Shown: in pieces, positions 7,869 through 14,544 of the stretch
How the letters are laid out: each line of letters starts with the position of its first letter
How positions within the stretch are numbered: the stretch's first letter is position 1
Assembly: GCA_035528375.1 (NCBI GenBank)
Contig: DATKYS010000001.1
Location: 1-16,921, forward strand
DNA from: a bacterium
GTDB lineage: Bacteria; RBG-13-66-14
Reading direction: 5' to 3'
Length of the DNA stretch: 16,921 bases
Made by a program: the position numbers and the translations under genes
Notes under the pieces: generated by a model
The model's input: the letters and a program-made list of their open reading frames with translations, nothing else
What the model was told of the DNA's origin: nothing
The model's database searches: none

Positions 7869-8770
7869 TCACAGAGATCGGGGTCTGTGGCCCAAACAAA
7901 TGGCACATGTGCAACTAAGTGTAGTGAAATGCCTGACACCTACTACTACACCGTCTTTTCGGTCAGCTCTAGAAAAGATGAAATTAAATAAAAAGGATTC
8001 CCCATTTTCAAGATAACGACGGAGAGCATATCCGCATAGATCGGCTACCTGCACCATGCTTGTAAGTTGGCTATCAACAAATAACGGAGTTTCAATAATA
8101 TGACTTAAGGCTGTCCACCTTGTGCCTGTTTTGTAGAATTTCTTCATAAGCTCTGTATGCTTTTTAGCAACAGTCTCATTATTATCATGGATTAATAAAC
8201 CATAACTGGCAACTCCAAAACTCTTGGAAATTATGGATAAATACTGTTCAAAACGTGAAACGATCTGATCGAATGCCTGTTCATCAATAGAATAGGCGGA
8301 TTTGGAAGGGTCGAAATGGACTTTATCTATACATTCAGCAAATAGGCGGGCAAATTCCCATTTGGAAATACATTCAGCTAACTCAGTTATGAGATTCCGG
8401 CGTTCAGTATATGATAAATGAATATATGGTTCGGTTTTTTTGTTATTCTTTTTCGTCTGCCTGTATAGTTTTGGATTATTTGCCCGTTGAAGTCTCAGTA
8501 ATTCTGTTGTTCGTTTAGATTCAACAGCTCTTCTGCGTTCATCATAAGTAAGCTGTTCAAAATCTGGTATATGAGTTTGCTCAAAGTATGGACGGAGAAT
8601 CCACGCAACATGAATCTCTTGTTCTACATAATATTTTTTCTTTATTATTCCTATTTCACGTTCACAATCCCGCCAATACCAGATAGGAATTGATAATCCG
8701 GCGAGAATAAAATGGAAGTATTCCCTGGAGTTTGAGGTGTGCCTGATTCGTCAATGTAGCAAAGATACAT
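7869..8770 (-). pseudogene. DUF3800 family gene with a single-base frameshift
   Basis: ATG at 8768-8770 follows AGGTGG by five bases and starts MYLCYIDESGTPQTPGNTS, the hallmark DESG start of DUF3800 proteins. The frame then slips near 8714-8717 (one base missing in ACTTCCATTTT, where the family has Ser-His) and resumes as HFILAGLSIPIWYWRDCERE. It stays open without a stop for about 280 codons through RLFAECIDKVHFDPSKSAYS, YGLLIHDNNETVAKKHTELM, FVDSQLTSMVQVADLCGYAL and VGVRHFTTLSCTCAICLGH to TGA at 7869-7871, the normal family end. Total is about 300 residues, full length. The family is predicted to be nuclease-like (I recall an RNase H-type fold); its biochemistry is poorly known. Composition is AT-rich, and a structured RNA leader with its own promoter lies upstream. 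Everything but one base is intact, so an assembly or sequencing indel is possible; otherwise it is a recent pseudogene. Confidence 0.85.
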
Positions 8771-8787
8771 ACAACCACCTAAAAAAA

Positions 8788-8848
8788 GCGACTGGCTTCA
8801 GGGCTTTAAGCCCTTTTAAGAGACGCTTAGCGACTCTTGCCAGACACA
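8788..8848 (-). ncRNA. Three-stem structured RNA leader upstream of the DUF3800 gene
   Basis: Read on the minus strand, the RNA would begin near 8848, right after the promoter, and fold into a compact three-way junction. P1 pairs 8847-8845 with 8790-8788 and CTGGC (8843-8839) with GCCAG (8796-8792), with a T-T mismatch between. P2 is AAGAG-T-CGC (8838-8830), loop TAA, GCG-T-CTCTT (8826-8818), again with one T-T mismatch. P3 is AGGGCT (8814-8809), loop TAA, AGCCCT (8805-8800). Linkers are AAA and GAA. Seven Ts follow at 8787-8781, so P1 plus the U-run also resembles an intrinsic terminator. Then come AGGTGG (8780-8775) and the ATG at 8770. The leader is thus almost all structure. RNA motifs named DUF3800-I to -XI have been reported upstream of such genes; I cannot say which class, if any, this is. 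Confidence 0.7.
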
Positions 8849-8854
8849 GTTAAT

Positions 8855-8883
8855 ATTATAGAGCCTAGATGAAAGAAAATCAA
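8855..8883 (-). promoter_or_regulatory. Promoter of the DUF3800 RNA leader and gene
   Basis: On the minus strand TTGATT (8878-8883), a 17-base spacer and a perfect TATAAT (8855-8860). The expected start, near 8848, coincides with the first paired base of the structured RNA. Confidence 0.7.
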
Positions 8884-8951
8884 GGAAAAACGAAAATATC
8901 TCACAATTATCATAATATCAATGCGTTAGATTTATCAGCCTTGCTTTGTCT

Positions 8952-9092
8952 TCAGGGTTTATTAAGATGTCTGTATGATCCGATATACAGCGCATCGCCC
9001 AAGCTTCGCACTCCATTGCCTCCAAGATTCAATACATGTGTGTAGATCGTTGTCTTGTTTGCGTCATTGTGTCCTGGGTGATCCTGGATCAT
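8952..9092 (-). pseudogene. C-terminal remnant of an integron-type tyrosine recombinase (IntI-like)
   Basis: In one minus-strand frame from 9092, MIQDHPGHNDANKTTIYTH can be read; after a shift at about 9019-9023 (extra AT in CACATGTATTG) it continues VLNLGGNGVRSLGDAL and ends at TGA 8952-8954. Integron integrases end in VQ(D/E)LLGH-x-D-x(3)-T-x-IYTHVL-x-x-GG-x-GVRSPLDAL, so the match covers the last catalytic His and Tyr region and the family-specific tail. The usual LLGH reads HPGH, the frame is broken, and nothing upstream of the motif survives before the neighbouring gene's stop at 9117. It is inactive. It marks the right edge of the AT-rich island and suggests how that DNA arrived. Confidence 0.75.
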
Positions 9093-9116
9093 TAGTCTGC
9101 TGATAGAATCGGCCGC

Positions 9117-9731
9117 TCACGCCCGTTCCAACGACGACAAAAACCGCAGCACCAGCCCGCCCAGGGTGGTCAGCGCGTAGCCCTCGGTGGACCGGGTGAC
9201 GAGGTTCTGCTGGCGCAGCTTGGCCAGCCTCTTCTTCAGCCGGTTGGGGGTCTCGTCGAGCTCGTGGATGAGCTCGTTGGAGCTGATGCCGACGCGGCTG
9301 CCGAGGACTTCGAGGTATCCCATGGTCCAGCCGCCGGTGCGGGCGCGGCGGTCGATATCCTCCAGGCGCTTGGAGACGGCCATTACGAGGCCCATTGTGG
9401 GCGGCTTGGGAGCTTTTTGCGCCCCGCCGACGTACTGGAAGCGGACGCGGAAAACCTGGGCATCGTCGAGGTTGCAGTCGGGATTGTGGTTGCGGAAGCG
9501 CTCGAAGAAATCGAAGAGTGTGTCGGCGCCGGCGGCTCGGGCGTCGGAGGCGCTCACCCGCCGCAGTCGGACCGACGAGACGTCCAGAACCTTGATGAGC
9601 CCCAGCTCGGGATCCTCGTACACCTGTCCGGGATCAACCTTGGGCTCGTTCCACTGGCGGAAGGCGACGGTTATCCGGCCCGTGCGCACGCCTTCCAATT
9701 CCTTCTCCGCGAAGAGCATCGGATGACTCAC
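9117..9731 (-). CDS. ASCH-like domain protein with C-terminal winged helix
   Basis: About 204 residues if it starts at GTG 9729-9731, which has AGGGGG nine bases upstream. An ATG at 9738-9740 sits directly on that ribosome binding site, and the frame extends to ATG 9803 through an unlikely Pro/Arg-rich stretch, so the start is uncertain. Residues about 5-100 look like an ASCH/PUA-type fold: MLFAEKELEGVRTGRITVAF matches the G-x-K-T-x-x-x-R signature, with KVDPGQVYED and LGLIKVLDVSSVRL following. ASCH domains are thought to bind RNA or nucleotides. Residues about 127-204 look like a winged helix (VGISSNELIHELDETPNRLK, LRQQNLVTRSTEGYALTTLG), a DNA-binding form. A sensor-regulator is a reasonable inference, but its targets are unknown. 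GC-rich, native codon use; it ends exactly where the AT-rich island begins. Confidence 0.7.
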   Translation of the reverse strand: MSHPMLFAEKELEGVRTGRITVAFRQWNEPKVDPGQVYEDPELGLIKVLDVSSVRLRRVSASDARAAGADTLFDFFERFRNHNPDCNLDDAQVFRVRFQYVGGAQKAPKPPTMGLVMAVSKRLEDIDRRARTGGWTMGYLEVLGSRVGISSNELIHELDETPNRLKKRLAKLRQQNLVTRSTEGYALTTLGGLVLRFLSSLERA

Positions 9732-9791
9732 TGGTGCCATCCCCCTGGGCTGGAGGTAAGTTTTTGCGGTTGGAGGGGGGCAAAAAAAGGT

Positions 9792-9810
9792 ATAGCGCCT
9801 CATACGCTAT
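9792..9810. promoter_or_regulatory. Inverted repeat upstream of the ASCH/winged-helix gene
   Basis: ATAGCG (9792-9797) and CGCTAT (9805-9810) form a perfect 6-bp inverted repeat with a 7-base gap, about 60-80 bases before the GTG start. It could be an operator, perhaps for the gene's own winged helix. The rest of 9732-9959 shows no convincing gene. Confidence 0.3.
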
Positions 9811-9959
9811 TTTACTCGGTGGCGCCGACGTAGTCAAGGCGGGGCGGGGAGGGCGGAAGGAAGCGGGTTTCGGCGGATTGTTCGGGATGGGCGCGGCGAC
9901 CTTTGTTGAGATTGATTTGCGATTAGGTGGAGAGGAACACCGGCCTCCGGGCTGGTCGG

Positions 9960-9989
9960 TTGCCGGGGGCCGGGCGCCGGGTATATAAT
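9960..9989 (+). promoter_or_regulatory. Promoter of the four-gene glgC-like/rarA operon
   Basis: TTGCCG (9960-9965), an 18-base spacer and a perfect TATAAT (9984-9989) in strongly GC-rich DNA. The start codon follows 41 bases later, with GGAGGG as ribosome binding site. Confidence 0.7.
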
Positions 9990-10030
9990 CGTCCCGAGAG
10001 TCGAAAACCCCGACCTCGGAGGGTCCGGTC

Positions 10031-10957
10031 TTGAAACACTACGCCCCGCTTCTGGCCGCCGTCATCGCGGCTCTTTTACTCGCCGGCTGCGAGCCGAGCG
10101 GATTCGGCAAGCCGCCGAAGCTCGTCCTCTACGAGCTTTTCCTCAACGGCAATCCCGATAAGCCTTTCAAGGAAAACCTCCTCGACGTGTGGCTGGGCAA
10201 CGGCGAGGGCTGGGCGGTCGGCCCGGCCGGCGAGGACGAGCTTCAGGCCACCGTCCTCTTCTACGACGGGACCGACTGGTCCATCGTCGAGGGGCCGGAG
10301 GGCGACCTGTCGGCGGTGCTGGGCGACGGCGACGGAGGCTGCATCGCCGTGGGACCGGAGGGGTTGATGGTTCGCTGCGACGGCGTAGAGTGGACGCGCT
10401 ACTTCAACCTGACCTACGAGGACCTGACCGCCGTGGACGGGACGGCGGAGGACTTCTGGGTGGTGGGCGTGAACGGCGCGGTCCTCCACTACGCGGACGG
10501 AGGTTGGACCCAGACGGTCGTAGAGGGCCACAACTTCACCGACGTGGCCGCGACCCCGGGCGGGTTCGTCGCCGTGACCACCGACGGCTCCGTCGTGTTC
10601 GGGGACGACGGCGGGGCGGAGGTTTACGACCTGGGCGTCGGCGGTCCGCTGAACGGAATCGCCGATACGGACGACGGCTACCTCGTCGTGGGCGATGGGG
10701 GGGTCATCCTCCTCGGCGACACCGACGACTGGACGTCCCTGGACAGCCCGACGACGGATTTACTGAAGGACGTCGGCGCCGCTTCGTCGGAGCACTTCCT
10801 GGCCGTGGGAGCCCGGGGGACGGTCGTCCTCGACGACGGCGGCAGCCTGAGTCTCCTCGATTCCCCGACCGACGAGGACCTGACGGCGGTCGAGATGCTC
10901 TCCCTCAGCGAGGGGTGGATCGTCGGTCAGGGCGGCGTCATACTCCACTACTATTGA
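10031..10957 (+). CDS. Lipoprotein with beta-propeller-like repeats
   Basis: 308 residues from a TTG start at 10031-10033, seven bases after GGAGGG. The signal MKHYAPLLAAVIAALLLAGC has a lipobox (LAGC), so Cys20 is lipidated and the protein sits on a membrane outside the cytoplasm. The rest is a run of about 40-residue repeats with the pattern L-x-A-V-x(8)-W-x-V-G-x-x-G-x-V-L-H-Y: DLTAVDGTAEDFWVVGVNGA, then similar units near VTTDGSVVFGDD, VVGDGGVILLGD, VGARGTVVLDDG and the final DLTAVEMLSLSEGWIVGQGG. This fits a BNR/Ycf48-like propeller of about six blades. It may bind a protein or glycan partner, which the sequence does not reveal. It is the first gene of an operon; the next starts six bases past its stop. 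Confidence 0.8.
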   Translation: MKHYAPLLAAVIAALLLAGCEPSGFGKPPKLVLYELFLNGNPDKPFKENLLDVWLGNGEGWAVGPAGEDELQATVLFYDGTDWSIVEGPEGDLSAVLGDGDGGCIAVGPEGLMVRCDGVEWTRYFNLTYEDLTAVDGTAEDFWVVGVNGAVLHYADGGWTQTVVEGHNFTDVAATPGGFVAVTTDGSVVFGDDGGAEVYDLGVGGPLNGIADTDDGYLVVGDGGVILLGDTDDWTSLDSPTTDLLKDVGAASSEHFLAVGARGTVVLDDGGSLSLLDSPTDEDLTAVEMLSLSEGWIVGQGGVILHYY

Positions 10958-10963
10958 GGTCAC

Positions 10964-12226
10964 GTGGGCTTTCTGGGCGACGAACGGGTGAAGGTGATGA
11001 TCCTCGCCGGGGGCAAAGGCGAGGGTCTGTCCGTTCTGGCCTCGCACCGGGCGGTCTCGTCCATGCCCTTCGGCGGGCGGTACCGCCTCGTTGACTTCCC
11101 CCTCTCCAACTGCGTCAACTCCGGGCTCTTCGACATCGGCATCCTGGCCCAGTACAACCCCATCAGCCTGATGGACCACCTGGGTACGGGCCAGGCGTGG
11201 GACCTGGACCGCAAGCGGACCGGGGTCTCGCTCCTGCAACCGATTCAGACCGAGGCGGGGTCGTCCTGGTACCGGGGCACCGCCGACGCGCTGCGGCAGA
11301 ACCGCCGCGAGTTCGAGGGGTACGACTTCGTGCTGGTCCTGCCCGGGGACCTGGTGTTCAAGATGGACTTCCGGGGGCTCATCCGCCAGCACCACCGCCG
11401 CCGGGCCGCCGTCACCGTCGCCACCGCCCCGGCGGATTTCAAGGACCTCCGCCGTTTCGGCATCGTGGAGGTCGCCGACGACGACCGGATAACCGCCTTT
11501 CTGGAGAAGCCGGACCGGCCCGCGGGAACCCTGGCCAGCATGGCCATCTACCTCTTCGACGCGGCCTACCTTACCCACAAGCTGGAACCGCTGAGAAAGG
11601 GCCAGTACGACCTGGTACAGGACGTGGTCGTACCCGCCGTGTCCGAAAAGGTGGTTCACCAGTTCCCCTTCAACGGTTACTGGGAGGACGTGGGCGAGCT
11701 GACGCCCTATTACCAGGCCAACATGGAGCTCCTGCGGGATACCCCGCGCCTGGAAATGGTGGACCCCTCCTGGCCCATCATGACTCCCACCGACGAGATG
11801 CCGCCGGCCAAGTTCGGCCCCGGGAGCCACGCCGTCCGCAGCCTGGTGGCCAACGGCTCCATCGTCAACGGCAAGGTCATCAACTCGATCCTGAGCCGCG
11901 GGGTCTACGTGGAGGAGGGGGCCCTGGTGCGGGACTCCATCCTCTTCGGCGACACGGCGGTGCACCGCGGGGCGGTGGTGGACCGGGTGGTCATGGACCG
12001 TTTCTGCGATGTCGGTGAGAAGGCCAAGGTCGGCGTCGGCGAGGTGTACGACGGGAACGAGCGTTTCGGCGGGCTCTTCTCCGGCGGCGTCACGGTCGTC
12101 GGCAAGAGCGTCGCGCTGCCCGCCGGGATAACCGTGGGGCGGCACGTCTGCCTGGCGCCCGACACGCCGGGGGAATTTTTAGGAAAAAACGTCCCCGCGG
12201 GCGCGGCGGTGGGGGAGTTTCCGTGA
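10964..12226 (+). CDS. GlgC-like glucose-1-phosphate adenylyltransferase homologue, atypical active site
   Basis: 420 residues from GTG 10964-10966 (GAGG four bases upstream); length is normal for GlgC. The N-terminal nucleotidyltransferase fold has VMILAGGKGEGLSVL, FGGRYRLVDFPLSNCVNSG, SWYRGTADA, PGDLVFKMD (Asp129, matching E. coli Asp142), FLEKP (Lys182, matching Lys195 that binds glucose-1-phosphate) and GYWEDVG. The C-terminus (about 290-400) has hexapeptide beta-helix repeats (SIVNGKVINSILSRGVYVEE). GlgC makes ADP-glucose for glycogen. Two conserved residues are missing: the Arg of G-x-G-x-R-L (E. coli Arg32) is Gly21, and the Lys of RAKP (E. coli Lys42) is Val31. These positions are altered in the plant regulatory subunit, so this may be a regulatory or repurposed homologue, and I withhold the symbol. 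No other glycogen gene is nearby. Confidence 0.85.
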   Translation: MGFLGDERVKVMILAGGKGEGLSVLASHRAVSSMPFGGRYRLVDFPLSNCVNSGLFDIGILAQYNPISLMDHLGTGQAWDLDRKRTGVSLLQPIQTEAGSSWYRGTADALRQNRREFEGYDFVLVLPGDLVFKMDFRGLIRQHHRRRAAVTVATAPADFKDLRRFGIVEVADDDRITAFLEKPDRPAGTLASMAIYLFDAAYLTHKLEPLRKGQYDLVQDVVVPAVSEKVVHQFPFNGYWEDVGELTPYYQANMELLRDTPRLEMVDPSWPIMTPTDEMPPAKFGPGSHAVRSLVANGSIVNGKVINSILSRGVYVEEGALVRDSILFGDTAVHRGAVVDRVVMDRFCDVGEKAKVGVGEVYDGNERFGGLFSGGVTVVGKSVALPAGITVGRHVCLAPDTPGEFLGKNVPAGAAVGEFP

Positions 12227-12981
12227 GAATCCTTGCCGTTACCGGTGTTATCATCTCCCTTACCGCGGCGGCCGGTTCCGCCGACGTGCGGCTTCTATTC
12301 ACCGGGGCCGACGGGGAAGAGCTTTCCGCGCTGACCGAGGCCTGGCCCGAGGCCGAGCTACTCCCCGCGGGCGTCCCCTGGGACGCGCCCTACCCCGAGC
12401 TGCTGCCCCTCCTCGTCGGAGATGTCCCCACCCTGTTAATCGCCGTAAACTCAGGCCCCGCCGGCCTGGCGGTCTCGGCGAGGCTCCTCGGCCGGGGCGG
12501 CTACGACGAGCGCCTGGGCACCGTCCACATCGCTGCGGTGCAGTCCAGCCTCCTCGAGGCCGTGCGCCAGTTCCTCGCCCGGGTCGGAACGAGCGCGGGC
12601 TCGGCGTTCACCTCCATCCACGGTGAGGCTCTCACTCTCGGGGCCGGTGTGATAGCCGGAAAATTGGAGAAAATCTCCGGCTGGGGCGTCGCCCCGGTGG
12701 GGGGAGTCGCCGACGACGAGGGTCGCCGCCGCACCCGTCTGCGGGCCTACGACGCGGCGGAGGACGATTTTCTCGATCGGCTCGAGGAGGCGCTCTACCC
12801 GAAGGCCCTCCTGGACGTCGCCTCCTACAGGCAGGTGGTCGCGCTGGTCCGCGGCTACCTCTTCGTTTCCCGGGAGGAGCGGCGGACCGGAGACGAGACC
12901 TACGGCATCGAGCTGCGCCTGACCCCCGAGGGGGTCCGCCGCCTGACCGGCCTCCTCTTCAACAGGCTCGGCGCCCCCTAG
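12223..12981 (+). CDS. Secreted protein of unknown function (252 aa)
   Basis: GTG at 12223 overlaps the previous stop by four bases (GTGA), the classic sign of translational coupling. Residues 1-20 (MRILAVTGVIISLTAAAGSA) form a Sec signal peptide with AGSA as cleavage site and no lipobox Cys, so the product is periplasmic or secreted. The mature part alternates hydrophobic strands and Gly-rich turns (TLLIAVNSGPAGLAVSARLL, GVIAGKLEKISGWGVAPVGG), compatible with an alpha/beta fold, and ends in a charged helical stretch before LTPEGVRRLTGLLFNRLG. I recognise no family, motif or catalytic residues. Its tight position between the GlgC-like gene and rarA suggests co-expression only. Confidence 0.75.
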   Translation: MRILAVTGVIISLTAAAGSADVRLLFTGADGEELSALTEAWPEAELLPAGVPWDAPYPELLPLLVGDVPTLLIAVNSGPAGLAVSARLLGRGGYDERLGTVHIAAVQSSLLEAVRQFLARVGTSAGSAFTSIHGEALTLGAGVIAGKLEKISGWGVAPVGGVADDEGRRRTRLRAYDAAEDDFLDRLEEALYPKALLDVASYRQVVALVRGYLFVSREERRTGDETYGIELRLTPEGVRRLTGLLFNRLGAP

Positions 12982-12983
12982 CC

Positions 12984-14390
12984 GTGGAAGAGCTCTTCGA
13001 CAGCCTTCCCGAACCCGACGCGCCGCTGGCCTACCGGATGCGGCCGGTTAAACTGGCCGAGGTGGTGGGCCAGGATAAAATCATCGGCCCCGGCACCCCG
13101 CTGCGCACGGCGGTGGAGCGGGGCCGTCTCCCGAGCCTGATTCTGTACGGCCCGCCGGGGTCGGGGAAGACGACCATCGCCCTGGCGGCGGCGGCGCAGG
13201 TCGGCGGTCGCGTGGCCCGCCTCAACGCCGTCACGGCCAAGGTGGACGACGTGCGCCGGGTGGTCGCCGAGGCGAAGCGCGCCCGGCAGGCCCGCCTCTC
13301 CAAGCCCGTCGTCCTCTTCATAGACGAGATTCACCGCTTCAACCGCGCCCAGCAGGACGCCCTTCTACCCGCGGTGGAGGCCGGGGTGGTGATCTTCATC
13401 GGCGCCACCGTCCACAACCCCTACACCAGCGTCATCGGCGCCCTCCTCTCCCGCTCGGTCGTCCTGGAGCTCGCCCCCCTGGAGCCGGGGCACATCCGGG
13501 CGCTCCTGGAGCGGGCCCTCGCCGACGGGGAGCGGGGCCTGGGCGGGATGAAAATTTCCGCCGCCGGCGGCTTTCTGGATCGCCTGGCCGGCTACGCCGG
13601 GGGCGACGCCCGCCGGGCGCTGGCCGCTCTGGAGCTGGCCGCCGTGACCGCCACGGCCGACGGGGACGGTCACATTAACCTGGTCGTAGAGGATGCGGAG
13701 CGCGTCGCCGTCGAGCAGAGCCCCCTCCACGACCGCGCCGGCGATTACCACTACGACCGCATCTCGGCCTTCATCAAGAGCATGCGGGGCGGGGACCCCG
13801 ACGCCGCGGTGTACTGGATGGTGCTGGCCCTGGAGGGCGGCGAGGACCCGCGCTTCATCGCCCGCCGCATCGTCATCTGCGCCTCGGAGGACGTGGGGAA
13901 CGCCGACCCACATGCACTCGTCGTAGCGGTGGCGGCGGCCCAGGCCCTGGAGCTAATCGGCATACCCGAGGCGGCCTACAACCTGATCCAGGCGGCCGTC
14001 TACGTCGCCTGCGCCCCCAAGTCCAACGCCTGCGGCACGGCGCTGACCCTCGCCCGGGAGTACGTCAAGGAGCGGCCGGCGATCCCCGTCCCCGGCCACC
14101 TGCGCGGCACGGGTTACCGCGGGGCGGACAAGCTGGGCCGCGGTGAGGGCTACCTGTACCCCCACGACCACCCCGGCGGCTTCGTCCACCAGGAGTATCT
14201 GGGAACGGAGCACCCGCGGTTTTACTTCCCCAAGCGGATCGGTGTCGAGGGAGAGCTTTCGCGTCTGTTGGCGGAACGCTGGCCGGAGCGGAATTTCCTG
14301 AAAAACGGGGCAGATCGGGGGCGGGAGGGTGAGTCGGATGGGCCGGAGGATAGGCCCGCAACGGATACCGAATCTCCAGAAATCCCTTGA
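12984..14390 (+). CDS. rarA: Replication-associated recombination protein A (RarA/MgsA AAA+ ATPase)
   Basis: 468 residues; GTG at 12984 is two bases after the previous stop with no clear ribosome binding site, so translation is probably coupled. RarA (MgsA, Mgs1/WRNIP1 family) is a clamp-loader-like ATPase acting at stalled replication forks. Walker A is GPPGSGKTT (56-64), Walker B VVLFIDEIHRF (Asp114, Glu115), sensor 1 lies in GATVHNPYTS (the family usually reads GATTENPSF, so His replaces Glu), a conserved Arg is in LLSRSV, and sensor 2 is in GGDARRALAALE. The MgsA C-terminal region has FIKSMRGGDPDAAVYWM, RRIVICASEDVGNADPHAL and GYLYPHDHPGGFV. About 30 extra residues rich in Gly, Glu, Asp and Pro end the protein. 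The last gene of the operon; its stop overlaps the next promoter. Confidence 0.95.
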   Translation: MEELFDSLPEPDAPLAYRMRPVKLAEVVGQDKIIGPGTPLRTAVERGRLPSLILYGPPGSGKTTIALAAAAQVGGRVARLNAVTAKVDDVRRVVAEAKRARQARLSKPVVLFIDEIHRFNRAQQDALLPAVEAGVVIFIGATVHNPYTSVIGALLSRSVVLELAPLEPGHIRALLERALADGERGLGGMKISAAGGFLDRLAGYAGGDARRALAALELAAVTATADGDGHINLVVEDAERVAVEQSPLHDRAGDYHYDRISAFIKSMRGGDPDAAVYWMVLALEGGEDPRFIARRIVICASEDVGNADPHALVVAVAAAQALELIGIPEAAYNLIQAAVYVACAPKSNACGTALTLAREYVKERPAIPVPGHLRGTGYRGADKLGRGEGYLYPHDHPGGFVHQEYLGTEHPRFYFPKRIGVEGELSRLLAERWPERNFLKNGADRGREGESDGPEDRPATDTESPEIP

Positions 14391-14415
14391 CTTTTCCACC
14401 GGAATTTACTAAGCT
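14387..14415 (+). promoter_or_regulatory. Promoter of the first tandem lipoprotein gene
   Basis: TTGACT (14387-14392), a 17-base spacer and TAAGCT (14410-14415; three of six -10 bases match). The -35 overlaps the rarA stop. It leaves a leader of about 120 bases before the ATG. Confidence 0.45.
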
Positions 14416-14500
14416 ACTCTAACGAAGAGTCGGAAAAAAACTGCTGGCGAATGGGCTTCGCGTTCCTGAGGGAGCTTCGTGCCGGCTTAGTTTTAAGGAC

Positions 14501-14519
14501 GTCCGGCAAGTTGCCGGAC
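14501..14519 (+). promoter_or_regulatory. Hairpin in the leader of the first lipoprotein gene
   Basis: GTCCGGC / GCCGGAC forms a perfect 7-bp stem around AAGTT (up to nine pairs if the loop closes). It lies 25 bases before the ATG and 12 before the ribosome binding site. There is no U-tract, so it is more likely an mRNA stability or leader element than a terminator. Confidence 0.35.
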
Positions 14520-14544
14520 AAGTGGATAAAACCGAGGAGGATAC

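Noticed and set aside
7869-8147. A separate 92-residue gene
   Set aside because: It is the C-terminal end of the longer DUF3800 frame, which continues upstream without stops but also without a start codon until the frameshift.
8788-8848. Calling the DUF3800 leader a plain intrinsic terminator
   Set aside because: The U7 run fits, but the promoter starts right at the structure, three stems enclose a junction, and the gene's ribosome binding site follows at once. A dedicated leader RNA explains more of the layout.
7866-9110. Intact transposon or integron cassette with attC or terminal repeats
   Set aside because: I found no inverted or direct repeats at the island edges and no attC-like pair of core sites, only a broken integrase tail.
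9734-9988. 84-residue plus-strand ORF between the divergent genes
   Set aside because: It overlaps the start of the ASCH gene and the operon promoter, and has low-complexity Gly/Arg composition and no ribosome binding site.
10760-12145. Long open frame (461 codons) antisense to the GlgC-like gene
   Set aside because: A shadow in GC-rich DNA; the plus-strand protein has clear family motifs.
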